Source: an uncultured Chloroflexota bacterium (lineage in GTDB: Bacteria > Chloroflexota > Anaerolineae > Aggregatilineales > Phototrophicaceae). From it: 6,844 bases of DNA. Positions 1 through 5,576 of the stretch are shown here, piece by piece. Below the pieces are notes generated by a model, which saw only the letters and a program-made list of their open reading frames with translations, did not search any database and was not told the DNA's origin. Location: positions 1 through 6,844 of the forward strand of contig CALMDI010000220.1 in assembly GCA_937864975.1 (NCBI GenBank), given 5' to 3'. The translations under genes were made by a program, and so were the position numbers. The number at the start of each line of letters is the position of its first letter. The first letter of the stretch is position 1.

Positions 1-238
1 GGTAGGCGGTCGTGGGGTGAACCGCGGCCTGGCCGCAGATGACCGCACCCACGCCGCCCTTCGCTCGGTCGGCCAGGTACCGGCCGGTGCGCTCGCCGTA
101 GTAGCCGGGCTCCCCGGCGGCGGTCGGCTCGGTGAACATCGTGAAGTGCGCGCCCATGACCACGCGGTTGCGCAGGGTGACCGGCCCGACCTCGAGCGGG
201 GAGAGCAGCAGGGGGTACGAGCTCACGGCCCGGATCAT
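1..238 (-). CDS. NADH:flavin oxidoreductase / Old Yellow Enzyme family, N-terminal part (runs off left edge)
   Basis: The reverse strand has an open frame from ATG at 238-236 with no stop before base 1, giving 79 residues. The start of the protein has the OYE-family opening: SPLEVGPVTLRNRVVMGAH (residues 13-31), a first-strand FMN-site segment, followed by an RYLADRAKGGVGAVICGQ helix-strand (53-70) and AVHPTT. This resembles FMN-dependent TIM-barrel ene-reductases or 2,4-dienoyl-CoA reductases. The GAHFTMF wording recalls the mycofactocin-associated FadH/OYE group, but that is from memory and less certain. These enzymes reduce activated C=C bonds with NAD(P)H in the cytoplasm. Only 3 of 79 codons end in A or T, much more extreme than the genes to the right, suggesting an actinobacterial source. 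It is divergent from the gene at 265 with only 26 bases between the starts. Most of the protein lies outside the window. Confidence 0.8.
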   Translation of the reverse strand, partial: MIRAVSSYPLLLSPLEVGPVTLRNRVVMGAHFTMFTEPTAAGEPGYYGERTGRYLADRAKGGVGAVICGQAAVHPTTAY

Positions 239-264
239 GCCCGCTGGATTACCGTCCCGGCCTC

Positions 265-831
265 GTGAGAGCCGTCCGGGTCGTCCGCCACGCCTCGCCC
301 GCCGAGGCCATCGAGGTCCGCGACGACGTCGGCGTGCCGGAGCCGGCCCCGGGCCAGGCTCGCGTCGCCGTGGCCGCTGCGTCCCTGAACTTCGGCGACA
401 TCGCCCGCTGCAGGGGCGGGGTTGCAGCCGTCATGGGCGAGCCGCCGTTCACCCTGGGCATGGACGTAGAGTTCATAAAGCAGTTGTGCGACCGCCTGAG
501 CCGCGAGCATTTCGGCATCCTGTTCGATTTCTGCCATTTTGGCGTGGGCAAGCCCACGTCTTACGTGCAGGCGATTTACGAGCTGGGCGACCGCATTCAG
601 CACCTGCATTATTCCGACAGCGACCAGCAAACGTCCGAACTGCATTTCCCACCGGGCAAAGGCAAGCTCGACCTTGAGGCGATGGACAGGGCGCTGCGCG
701 ACATCGGCTTCCGCGGCACGTCCACGCTCGATTTGTACGGCTACCCACTGCCGGAACAGGGCTACCGGTGGGGGCTGCCGCGCTATCGCGAAGGGCTGGA
801 ACGCATCGGGATCACCGGAGGACAAGCGTGA
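265..831 (+). CDS. Chimeric frame: zinc-binding quinone oxidoreductase N-terminus joined to sugar phosphate isomerase/epimerase C-terminus
   Basis: This 188-residue frame (GTG start) contains two unrelated halves. Residues 1-68 are the GroES-like N-terminus of a medium-chain dehydrogenase/quinone reductase: MRAVRVVRH, a PAPGQARVAV strand, ASLNFGDIARCRGG, and PPFTLGMDV, which normally continues as CGVV or AGVV. From about residue 69 it becomes the C-terminal half of a xylose-isomerase-like TIM barrel (AP endonuclease family 2): HFGILFDFCHF (D88 and H91, probable metal ligands), QHLHYSDS (H113/H115), FRGTSTLDLYGYP (D156 where the family usually has Glu). Six of the first 68 codons end in A/T against 15 of the next 64, so base use changes at the same point. 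The isomerase half belongs to the downstream operon: its TGA overlaps the dehydrogenase start by four bases. The complete enzyme would interconvert a keto/aldo sugar or epimerise a sugar acid. As it stands the product is very unlikely to be functional. Confidence 0.75.
   Translation: MRAVRVVRHASPAEAIEVRDDVGVPEPAPGQARVAVAAASLNFGDIARCRGGVAAVMGEPPFTLGMDVEFIKQLCDRLSREHFGILFDFCHFGVGKPTSYVQAIYELGDRIQHLHYSDSDQQTSELHFPPGKGKLDLEAMDRALRDIGFRGTSTLDLYGYPLPEQGYRWGLPRYREGLERIGITGGQA
460..480. other. Chimeric junction between GC-extreme left piece and main genome
   Basis: Protein homology switches from a dehydrogenase N-terminus (last family-like residues GMDV, gta at 466-468) to an isomerase C-terminus (from about EFIKQL). 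Third-position GC falls at the same place. The exact base cannot be fixed; one or more bases may be shared by both parents. No inverted repeats, target duplications or transposase sequence are visible here, so an assembly or library chimera is favoured over a natural insertion. Confidence 0.75.
817..822 (+). promoter_or_regulatory. Ribosome binding site setting the alcohol dehydrogenase start
   Basis: GGAGGA lies five bases before GTG 828, inside the 3' end of the isomerase frame. It picks the GTG at 828 over the upstream in-frame ATG at 768, whose extra 20 residues are merely isomerase sequence read in the wrong frame. The GTGA overlap (828-831) indicates translational coupling. Confidence 0.85.
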
Positions 832-1850
832 AGGCGGCGCGTCTCCATGCGTTTGGGCAGCCGCTCGTGCTGGAAGACGTTCCCGACCCGGTGCCCGGCG
901 CGGACGATGTTCTCGTGCAAACCCACGTCTGTGGCATCGACGGCACCGACCTGAAGCTGCTCGACGGGTTTGGCTATACACCGGAGCTTCCTTTCGTCAT
1001 GGGGCACGAGATCGCCGGGGTGGTGGCGGACGTGGGACGGAACGTGAGTGATGTCCATGCCGGAGATCGCGTCATCGTTTACAACTTTCTCGTCTGCGGG
1101 CACTGCCCGTACTGCCTGACCTATCGCGAGCAGTTGTGCGTCAACATGCGGGGCGTGGTGGGAGTATTGAAGGCGCCGGGTGGCTACGGGGAATTCGTGC
1201 GCGTGCCCGCGCGTCAGGTGGTGTGCCTGCCCGATCACGTGGCGTGGGCGGATGGGGCGATTTGCTGCGACGCCGGACTGACCGCCTTTCATGCGCTCGA
1301 CCGCTCGCAGGCGCGCATCGGCGAGACCGTTGTGATTATCGGCATTGGCGGCGTTGGCGCTGTTTTGACCCAGCTTGCCCGCCGCGCGGGGCTGCACGTG
1401 GTGGCAGTCGATCATGCCGCCGAGCGCGAGGCGTGGGCGCTGGAAAACGGCGCGCATGAATTTCTCGACTCCACACGGGTCAACGTTGCCGACGCGGTAC
1501 GCGAACGGACGCACGGACTCGGAGCCGACTGCGTGATCGACGTCGTGGGCAAAGAAACGACCCTGCGGGATGGCGTGAACGCCCTGCGCCGCGGCGGGCG
1601 TCTCGTAGTCGTCGGCTATACGCCTGACCTGTATCCCATCTCAGGCAAGCAGCTCGCGCAAAATGAGCTGGAGTTGATCGGGACGCGCGCCGGGCGGCGG
1701 CAGGACTTGCGTGCGTGTGTGGAACTGGTCGCCGACGGCGCGATCCAGTCGATTGTGCGGTATCAATACCCGCTGGAGCAGGCAAACGTGGCGCTCGACC
1801 ACCTGCGAAGCGGAACCGCGTTAGGACGAATTGTTTTAACGCTCAAGTAG
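828..1850 (+). CDS. Zinc-dependent alcohol/polyol dehydrogenase (MDR family)
   Basis: This 340-residue cytoplasmic NAD(P)-dependent oxidoreductase has the usual length for the zinc MDR superfamily. Catalytic-zinc ligands are C35, H60-E61 (GHEIAGVV) and, by alignment with the bacterial secondary alcohol dehydrogenase pattern D-x4-(A/G)-F-H, probably D148. The structural-zinc loop is C90, C93, C96 and C104. The Rossmann fingerprint G172-I-G-G-V-G177 is followed by V194-D195 at the end of beta-2, an acidic residue that favours NAD+ over NADP+. The start is GTG 828, with a good Shine-Dalgarno and a four-base overlap with the isomerase frame; 25 bases separate it from the BKACE gene, so the three form one transcript. 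The likely role is oxidation of a secondary hydroxyl on a sugar, polyol or hydroxy acid, making a ketone for the next step. The family (threonine, sorbitol, galactitol or butanediol dehydrogenase-like) cannot pin the substrate. Confidence 0.92.
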   Translation: MKAARLHAFGQPLVLEDVPDPVPGADDVLVQTHVCGIDGTDLKLLDGFGYTPELPFVMGHEIAGVVADVGRNVSDVHAGDRVIVYNFLVCGHCPYCLTYREQLCVNMRGVVGVLKAPGGYGEFVRVPARQVVCLPDHVAWADGAICCDAGLTAFHALDRSQARIGETVVIIGIGGVGAVLTQLARRAGLHVVAVDHAAEREAWALENGAHEFLDSTRVNVADAVRERTHGLGADCVIDVVGKETTLRDGVNALRRGGRLVVVGYTPDLYPISGKQLAQNELELIGTRAGRRQDLRACVELVADGAIQSIVRYQYPLEQANVALDHLRSGTALGRIVLTLK

Positions 1851-1875
1851 ACCCTAGTCGTGAGGAGACGGGCTG

Positions 1876-2814
1876 ATGGACAAATTGATTATTACAGTAA
1901 CCTGCGACACAACGCTCACCTACCCGCACAACCCGAACGGTCCCAAACCCGATAACCCGCACGGCGTGGCGGAGGAATACGTTCGTTCGATCAATGCCGG
2001 CGCTGCCATCTGCCATATGCACGGCTCCTACAAGAGCGATCCCATCATTCAGCCCGATGGTCGCCAGCTACAGATTCCGATTATGGAGGGCTGGCGTCTG
2101 ATCACCCAGCGGATTCGGGAAACCGGCGCGGCGATTGTCCAATTCGGTCTCGCCAGCATTCGTCTGGAGCAGAAGCTCGAACTCTGGCGGGAACTGCGAC
2201 CGGATATGAGCTCGATCAATTTCAACTCGCACGACGAGTATTTCCAGCCCGATCCGCAGTACCCCCCCGCGGGCTATTGCTACTCCATCCATCCAATTTC
2301 CGAGCTTCGGGAATACGCCCGGCTCGCGAACGAGTGCGGCGTCAAGCTGGAAATCGAATGCTTCAACACGGGCGCCTTCTGGGCAATCGAGAAGGTGCGC
2401 CAGGGCGAATTCTGGGTCAGCGGGCAGCGCGAGGATGAGCCTGGGTTACTGCCCGATCCGCTCTGGCTGACGCTGTTCTTCGGCTGGCCCGGTCAAAGCT
2501 GGACGCCGCCGACCGCCAAAGGCATTCAATTCATGGTCGATCATCTCCCGCGCGACACGCGGTGGAGTATGAGCTGCATGGACCCGGCGGTCTACTGGCG
2601 CACGATCACGCATGGCATCGCCGTTGGCGGCAACGTGCGCGTTGGGATGGAGGACTGCCCTTACGTCGAGCCGGGCATCTTCGCGAAGAGCAATGCCGAG
2701 CTGGTCGCCAAAGCCGCTCGCATCGCGCGCGAGCTGGGGCGCGAGGTCGCGTCGCCCGAAGAGGCACGCCACTTAACCGGCTTGAATGTGACCAGGACGC
2801 CGGTGATGCAGTAA
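1876..2814 (+). CDS. Beta-keto acid cleavage enzyme (BKACE, DUF849 family), divergent
   Basis: The product is 312 residues, about 35 more than the founding 3-keto-5-aminohexanoate cleavage enzyme Kce. The family performs a retro-Claisen exchange: a beta-keto acid plus acetyl-CoA gives acetoacetate plus a new acyl-CoA, on a zinc TIM barrel. The zinc HxH is H47-M-H49 in NAGAAICHMHGS. A buried Glu on a central strand is E161 (KLEIECFNTG). The family hallmark near the C-terminus is VRVGMED, with R255, E259 and D260 spaced as in Kce (R226, E230, D231, from memory). WPGQSWTPPT and the TPEEAR-like tail (SPEEARHLTGL) also fit. The first-strand motif TVTCDTTLTYP differs from the usual TGAE and the HxH is followed by GSY rather than xRD, so it belongs to a distant subgroup. 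GAGGAG at 1862-1867 is eight bases before the ATG. It is last in the operon after the dehydrogenase, suggesting that the dehydrogenase makes its keto substrate. Confidence 0.9.
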   Translation: MDKLIITVTCDTTLTYPHNPNGPKPDNPHGVAEEYVRSINAGAAICHMHGSYKSDPIIQPDGRQLQIPIMEGWRLITQRIRETGAAIVQFGLASIRLEQKLELWRELRPDMSSINFNSHDEYFQPDPQYPPAGYCYSIHPISELREYARLANECGVKLEIECFNTGAFWAIEKVRQGEFWVSGQREDEPGLLPDPLWLTLFFGWPGQSWTPPTAKGIQFMVDHLPRDTRWSMSCMDPAVYWRTITHGIAVGGNVRVGMEDCPYVEPGIFAKSNAELVAKAARIARELGREVASPEEARHLTGLNVTRTPVMQ

Positions 2815-2950
2815 GGACTGATCAGGTATAGCGATGTAGGGCATGGCACTGAGCTTAACGCGGCACAGAACCCTTCGCCTCTCCCTTCACTCCGTAGGCG
2901 TGACCGGTGAACGGCAGCGAATCGCGTTGACTCGCGACCCCTGTTTTTCT
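2815..2950. other. Convergent intergenic gap between BKACE gene and msrB
   Basis: These 136 bases separate two converging genes. I see no credible coding frame. The only structure is the weak hairpin plus T-run listed separately near the right end. Confidence 0.6.
2922..2948 (+). terminator. Possible weak intrinsic terminator of the ADH-BKACE operon
   Basis: TCGCG (2922-2926) and CGCGA (2933-2937) form a five-pair GC-rich stem with a six-base loop. A run of five T follows at 2944-2948. The six-base gap between stem and T-run is longer than ideal, so this is tentative. Its place between convergent genes is where a terminator is expected. Confidence 0.3.
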
Positions 2951-3358
2951 TTACGGTTGATCTTCCGGCTTGAGTTTGAGGGCGACGGAATTGATGCAGT
3001 AACGCAGTCCCGTGGTTTCCCGAGGACCATCCTCAAACACGTGTCCCAGGTGCGATCCGCACCGGCTGCACAGGATTTCCGTTCGGCGCATTCCGTAAGC
3101 GTTATCCTGTCGCAGTTCGACGTTGCCCTGATCGATCACGTCCCAAAAGCTGGGCCAGCCTGTCCCCGACTCGAATTTCGTGTCGGATGCGAACAGGGGC
3201 TGTCCGCAGGCGGCGCACAGGTAGGTGCCGGGCGTTTTGGCGTTGACATACTCGCCGGTGAATGGGCGTTCGGTCGCGTGCTGGCGCAGCACCGCAAACT
3301 GCTCCGGTGTAAGCTCGGCACGCCACTCGGCATCGGTTTTAACGACCTTTTCACTCAT
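2951..3358 (-). CDS. msrB: Peptide-methionine (R)-S-oxide reductase MsrB
   Basis: This 135-residue cytoplasmic enzyme reduces the R epimer of methionine sulfoxide in proteins, repairing oxidative damage with thioredoxin as the usual donor. The whole SelR domain is present. Structural zinc cysteines are C48-x2-C51 and C97-x2-C100, the substrate pocket is SGTGWPSFW (64-72), HLGHVFEDGP (103-112) carries the active-site histidines, and the catalytic cysteine is C121 in RYCINSVAL. The zinc-binding form is confirmed by all four cysteines. The ATG at 3358-3356 (MSEKVVKTDAEW) is preferred over the longer open frame to 3475, because domain homology starts just after it and an AAAGG lies nine bases upstream. 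There is no signal peptide. It is transcribed alone, convergent with the BKACE gene and divergent from the lipoprotein gene, with its own promoter region (3410-3459). Confidence 0.96.
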   Translation of the reverse strand: MSEKVVKTDAEWRAELTPEQFAVLRQHATERPFTGEYVNAKTPGTYLCAACGQPLFASDTKFESGTGWPSFWDVIDQGNVELRQDNAYGMRRTEILCSRCGSHLGHVFEDGPRETTGLRYCINSVALKLKPEDQP

Positions 3359-3401
3359 GACGTTTGACCTTTCTCCCTCATTCCGGTTTCGCGGCGACTG
3401 C

Positions 3402-3420
3402 CTGTGCAGAATGTACACAG
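3402..3420. promoter_or_regulatory. Operator-like dyad overlapping the msrB -10
   Basis: CTGTG (3402-3406) and CACAG (3416-3420) form a 19-bp interrupted palindrome with further matching bases inside. It is centred on 3411 and covers the predicted msrB -10 element. A related sequence starting CTGTGCA recurs at 3441. Binding here would occlude RNA polymerase, so a repressor is the natural guess; the regulator is unknown. Confidence 0.35.
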
Positions 3421-3438
3421 CCGGGCGTCGAATGCCAA
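3410..3438 (-). promoter_or_regulatory. Candidate sigma-70-type promoter of msrB
   Basis: Read on the minus strand, TTGGCA (3438-3433; 5 of 6 to the -35 consensus) is separated by exactly 17 bases from TACATT (3415-3410; 4 of 6 to the -10 consensus). Transcription would start near 3402, leaving a leader of about 44 bases with the AAAGG ribosome site before the ATG at 3358. Confidence 0.4.
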
Positions 3439-3440
3439 CT

Positions 3441-3459
3441 CTGTGCAAGGTGTAACAAG
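3441..3459. promoter_or_regulatory. Second operator-like half, upstream of the msrB -35
   Basis: The stretch beginning CTGTGCA and containing TGTA at 3451-3454 matches the 3402-3420 dyad at 13 of 19 positions in the same orientation, 39 bases away. It sits just upstream of the predicted -35. It is less symmetrical than the first copy. It could be a second binding site for the same regulator or chance. Confidence 0.25.
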
Positions 3460-3498
3460 AACGTCCCGGATTCACGCCAGACAGGATGACCCGTCGAA

Positions 3499-3529
3499 AA
3501 TGGCGGGCGCCCGTGTATAATGGCGGGCG
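3499..3529. repeat. Two 11-bp direct repeats with a 20-bp period at the lipoprotein promoter
   Basis: AATGGCGGGCG occurs at 3499-3509 and again at 3519-3529, so the copies lie on the same DNA face two helical turns apart. The second copy begins within a perfect TATAAT (3516-3521). The first repeat also contributes to a 10-bp perfect palindrome, CGGGCGCCCG, at 3504-3513. This looks like a regulator site for the downstream lipoprotein gene, although the spacing might be accidental in GC-rich DNA. Confidence 0.4.
3516..3521 (+). promoter_or_regulatory. Candidate -10 box for the lipoprotein gene
   Basis: A perfect TATAAT stands 33 bases before the GTG start. No good -35 hexamer is found 16-18 bases upstream (gtcgaa is the best), so an activator or another sigma factor may be needed. 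An alternative reading of the same bases is a hairpin, CGCCCG (3508-3513) with CGGGCG (3524-3529) followed by TTTT, but no plus-strand gene upstream needs termination. Confidence 0.4.
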
Positions 3530-3554
3530 TTTTGCATCTTGAGACCCTATACTC

Positions 3555-4937
3555 GTGCGCGATCAACAGTCCCTGGTTTTCCGCTGCATCTTTCCCCTAT
3601 TTGTGCTTGTCATCGCGAGCGCGTGCGGCTCGCAAAGCCCGCAGACCTTCCGGGCGACGGTTCCCGCGACGCTGGCGAACGCCCCGGTGTATACGCCGAC
3701 CGCCACCTTCACGGCAACGGCGCTGCCCCCAACCGCGACGCCCACCGCGACCGAGACCCAAACGCCCGAACCAACGCCGCCCGTGCAGACGCTCACGCCT
3801 GTCTCGCCCGACGGCGCGCCCGCCGCGCGGAATGTCGCCGCACCCGAATCGGATAACTTTGGCTGGAGCTGCGACGATTTTCCGTGCGAGGACGACATCG
3901 ACGGCTTCCTGCGTCGTATTCAGGTGCCGAGAGGATTTGCGCTGTCGCACGTCGGGCGTTTTCCCGGTCAGCCGTTGCAGATCACTTATGGACGCGATGG
4001 GCGGCTTTACGCCACCGTCCTCGAAAACGGGACGCGCAGCGGGGCTGTTTATCGCCTGAATGACGATGGCACCGCCGAGCGTTACAGCGGCGACTTTGTC
4101 TCGCCGCTCGGTGTGGCGTTCCAGCCGGGTTCGGATGTGCTGTACGTGAGCGCGCGCGAGACCCCGGAGGAAGGCGGCGGTGTGTGGCGGGTGCTGCCCG
4201 GCGGCGAGCGCGAGCCGGTCGTGACCAGGCTGCCCTGCTGCTTTCAGGTGATCGACAATCAGCCGAACGGGCTGACATTTGGACCGGACGGCTATCTTTA
4301 TCTTGGCGTGGGAGCGCTGACGGATCAGGGCGAGCCGCCGCCGGGACGCCAGTCACAATTCGCGGAGATTCAAGCCAATGAAGCGGCAGTCCTGCGGATT
4401 CAGCCCCACACGGGCGAGGTCGAGGTTTACGCGCGCGGCATTCGCAACCCGTATGATCTGACGTTCAGCAGCGATGGGCAACTGTACGCGACCGATAACG
4501 GGATGCTGAACGGGTCGGGCGACCGGCTGCTTCGAGTGACGGCGGGCGCGCATTACGGCTTTCCCTACTGGCGCGACCGGGGCTGCGAGAACTGCCCGAT
4601 CGCGCCGCCGGACGTGGACGTGCAGCCCGATCTTCTGACGCTGCGCCCCCGATCTCTGCCGCGCGGCATTGTCGCCTACACCGGCACGCAGTTTCCAGAG
4701 AACATGTTTGATTCGCTGTTCGTCGCGTTGTGGAATAACGTCCGCGATGGGCAGCGCGTCGTGCGGATTGATCCGGCGCGTATCCCGACGAATCCCGATG
4801 CGTTGGCAGCCTACGTGCCGGAACCCTTCATCACGGGGCTGATCCGTCCGATTGACGTGGTCATGGCACCGGATGGGTCTTTAGTGGTCGCCGATTACGT
4901 CTACGGGCACGTCTGGCGCGTAGCGTATGAGGGCTAG
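3555..4937 (+). CDS. Secreted lipoprotein with PQQ-type glucose/sorbosone dehydrogenase beta-propeller
   Basis: A 460-residue exported protein. Residues 7-24 form a lipoprotein signal (hydrophobic core, lipobox ASA-C24). A Thr/Pro-rich linker (about 46-83) holds the propeller away from the membrane. The rest is a soluble glucose dehydrogenase-like beta-propeller (GSDH/sorbosone dehydrogenase family) with repeating FGPDGYLYLGVG- and SSDGQLYATDNG-type strands. The quinone-site pair R297-N298 (GIRNPYDL) is kept, but the catalytic histidine of the H-x2-N-G-L motif is Asn (N235 in DNQPNGL), so sugar dehydrogenase activity is doubtful. Six cysteines in the mature part (C106, C111, C228, C229, C344, C347) could form disulfides or bind metal. 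GTG 3555 is chosen because it gives a complete signal peptide; only a weak GAG precedes it. It probably acts on the outer face of the cell in sugar oxidation or binding. Confidence 0.85.
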   Translation: MRDQQSLVFRCIFPLFVLVIASACGSQSPQTFRATVPATLANAPVYTPTATFTATALPPTATPTATETQTPEPTPPVQTLTPVSPDGAPAARNVAAPESDNFGWSCDDFPCEDDIDGFLRRIQVPRGFALSHVGRFPGQPLQITYGRDGRLYATVLENGTRSGAVYRLNDDGTAERYSGDFVSPLGVAFQPGSDVLYVSARETPEEGGGVWRVLPGGEREPVVTRLPCCFQVIDNQPNGLTFGPDGYLYLGVGALTDQGEPPPGRQSQFAEIQANEAAVLRIQPHTGEVEVYARGIRNPYDLTFSSDGQLYATDNGMLNGSGDRLLRVTAGAHYGFPYWRDRGCENCPIAPPDVDVQPDLLTLRPRSLPRGIVAYTGTQFPENMFDSLFVALWNNVRDGQRVVRIDPARIPTNPDALAAYVPEPFITGLIRPIDVVMAPDGSLVVADYVYGHVWRVAYEG

Positions 4938-4958
4938 GTGAGATTTCATGATGGCTTA

Positions 4959-4987
4959 TTGCTTCTTTACAGGATTTCAAGTAATAT
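4959..4987 (+). promoter_or_regulatory. Candidate promoter of the PPOX-family gene
   Basis: TTGCTT (4959-4964) and TAATAT (4982-4987) are separated by 17 bases inside a notably AT-rich patch of an otherwise GC-rich window. Transcription would start near 4994 with a leader of about 30 bases. Matches to consensus are moderate, and other registers (TTTACA with TAGATT) are possible. Confidence 0.35.
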
Positions 4988-5013
4988 AGATTGAAACAAA
5001 AAGCCCTGTTTAC

Positions 5014-5018
5014 GAGGA
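5014..5018 (+). promoter_or_regulatory. Ribosome binding site fixing the PPOX gene start
   Basis: GAGGA lies five bases before ATG 5024. An in-frame TTG at 4991 would add 11 residues, but it has no such site and falls at the predicted transcription start, so the ATG is chosen. Confidence 0.8.
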
Positions 5019-5023
5019 AAACG

Positions 5024-5521
5024 ATGATTAACCCGGCAGTTCGCAACGAACACATCAAGAAACTCCGCGAACTTATGAACGGCATTCCCGTGGCGATGGT
5101 CACGTCGATGGACGACGAGACACAGCAGATGCGAACGCGACCGATGCCCGTGCAGCGCAAACCTTTCGAGGGGACGTTGTTCTTTTTCGGAAAGCTAAAG
5201 CCCACCGCCGAGGGCGAAACTCGTGATGTGATGGTTTCCTTGAGCAACGAGGACAAAAATCTCTACATCGCCGTGGCGGGTAAGGGAACGGTGTCGCGCA
5301 ATCTGGAAATGATGGAGGAACTCTGGCATTCGGGGTTGAACCAGTGGTTTCCAAAGGGGCTGGGCGATCCTGATCTTGTGTTGATGCAGGTCGAGGTCGA
5401 GCACGCGGAATACTGGGATGGTCCCGATAACGCGGTGCAGCGCCTGGCGGGGTTCGTGAAAGCCGTTGCCACGCGCGCGCCCTATCGCGGACCGGAAAAC
5501 GAGCAGCTTGCTTTCAGCTAA
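5024..5521 (+). CDS. Pyridoxamine 5'-phosphate oxidase (PPOX) fold FMN protein, general stress protein 26-like
   Basis: A 165-residue cytoplasmic split-barrel flavin protein of the size seen in the YdaG/general stress protein 26 group. The first strands read IPVAMVTSMDDET then MRTRPMPVQ (R37-x-R39-P-M, the usual flavin-phosphate contact region). TLFFFGKLKP and VMVSLSNEDKNLYIAVAGKGTVS-type strands follow (the second at about 77-97), then the W-x4-NQWFPKGLGDPDL helix-loop and the closing strand LMQVEVEHAEYWD. Such proteins bind FMN or F420 and are linked to oxidative or general stress; most have no defined reaction, and true PdxH activity is not expected. It has its own promoter and a strong terminator after it, so it is monocistronic. 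It is on the same side of the window as msrB, but no shared control element was found. Confidence 0.85.
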   Translation: MINPAVRNEHIKKLRELMNGIPVAMVTSMDDETQQMRTRPMPVQRKPFEGTLFFFGKLKPTAEGETRDVMVSLSNEDKNLYIAVAGKGTVSRNLEMMEELWHSGLNQWFPKGLGDPDLVLMQVEVEHAEYWDGPDNAVQRLAGFVKAVATRAPYRGPENEQLAFS

Positions 5522-5547
5522 GTAGGCTGCGTCAGGGTAAATTCCAG

Positions 5548-5576
5548 GGCGGTTCCCAGGCGGGAGCCGCCTTTTT
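5548..5576 (+). terminator. Strong intrinsic terminator after the PPOX gene
   Basis: GGCGGTTCCC (5548-5557) pairs with GGGAGCCGCC (5562-5571) as a ten-pair stem with one G-T wobble around an AGGC loop. TTTTT (5572-5576) follows immediately. It lies 26 bases after the stop codon and separates this gene from the SDR gene. Confidence 0.9.

Noticed and set aside
768..827. Longer dehydrogenase starting at ATG 768
   Set aside because: The added residues are the isomerase coding sequence in another frame. GTG 828 has GGAGGA at five bases and begins exactly at the family N-terminus.
235..981. Long minus-strand open frame of 248 residues
   Set aside because: It lies opposite well-supported plus-strand coding sequence, crosses the chimeric junction, and its Arg/Ala-rich translation resembles no family. 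GC-rich DNA often gives such antisense frames.
783..1514. Long antisense frame of 243 residues opposite the dehydrogenase
   Set aside because: The plus strand encodes a complete zinc dehydrogenase with all ligands. The antisense translation shows no domain pattern and no ribosome site.
2843..3367. Plus-strand open frame opposite msrB
   Set aside because: MsrB on the minus strand has all catalytic and zinc residues. The plus-strand translation has no recognisable domain.
3359..3475. N-terminal extension of MsrB to the upstream in-frame start at 3475
   Set aside because: The extra 39 residues have no family similarity or signal peptide, cover the predicted promoter, and the ATG at 3358 has a ribosome site at good spacing.
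3680..3800. ACC/GCG-rich repetitive stretch as a possible DNA repeat or CRISPR-like array
   Set aside because: The repetition is the codon pattern of a Thr/Pro linker within the lipoprotein gene. Units are irregular and there are no spacers.
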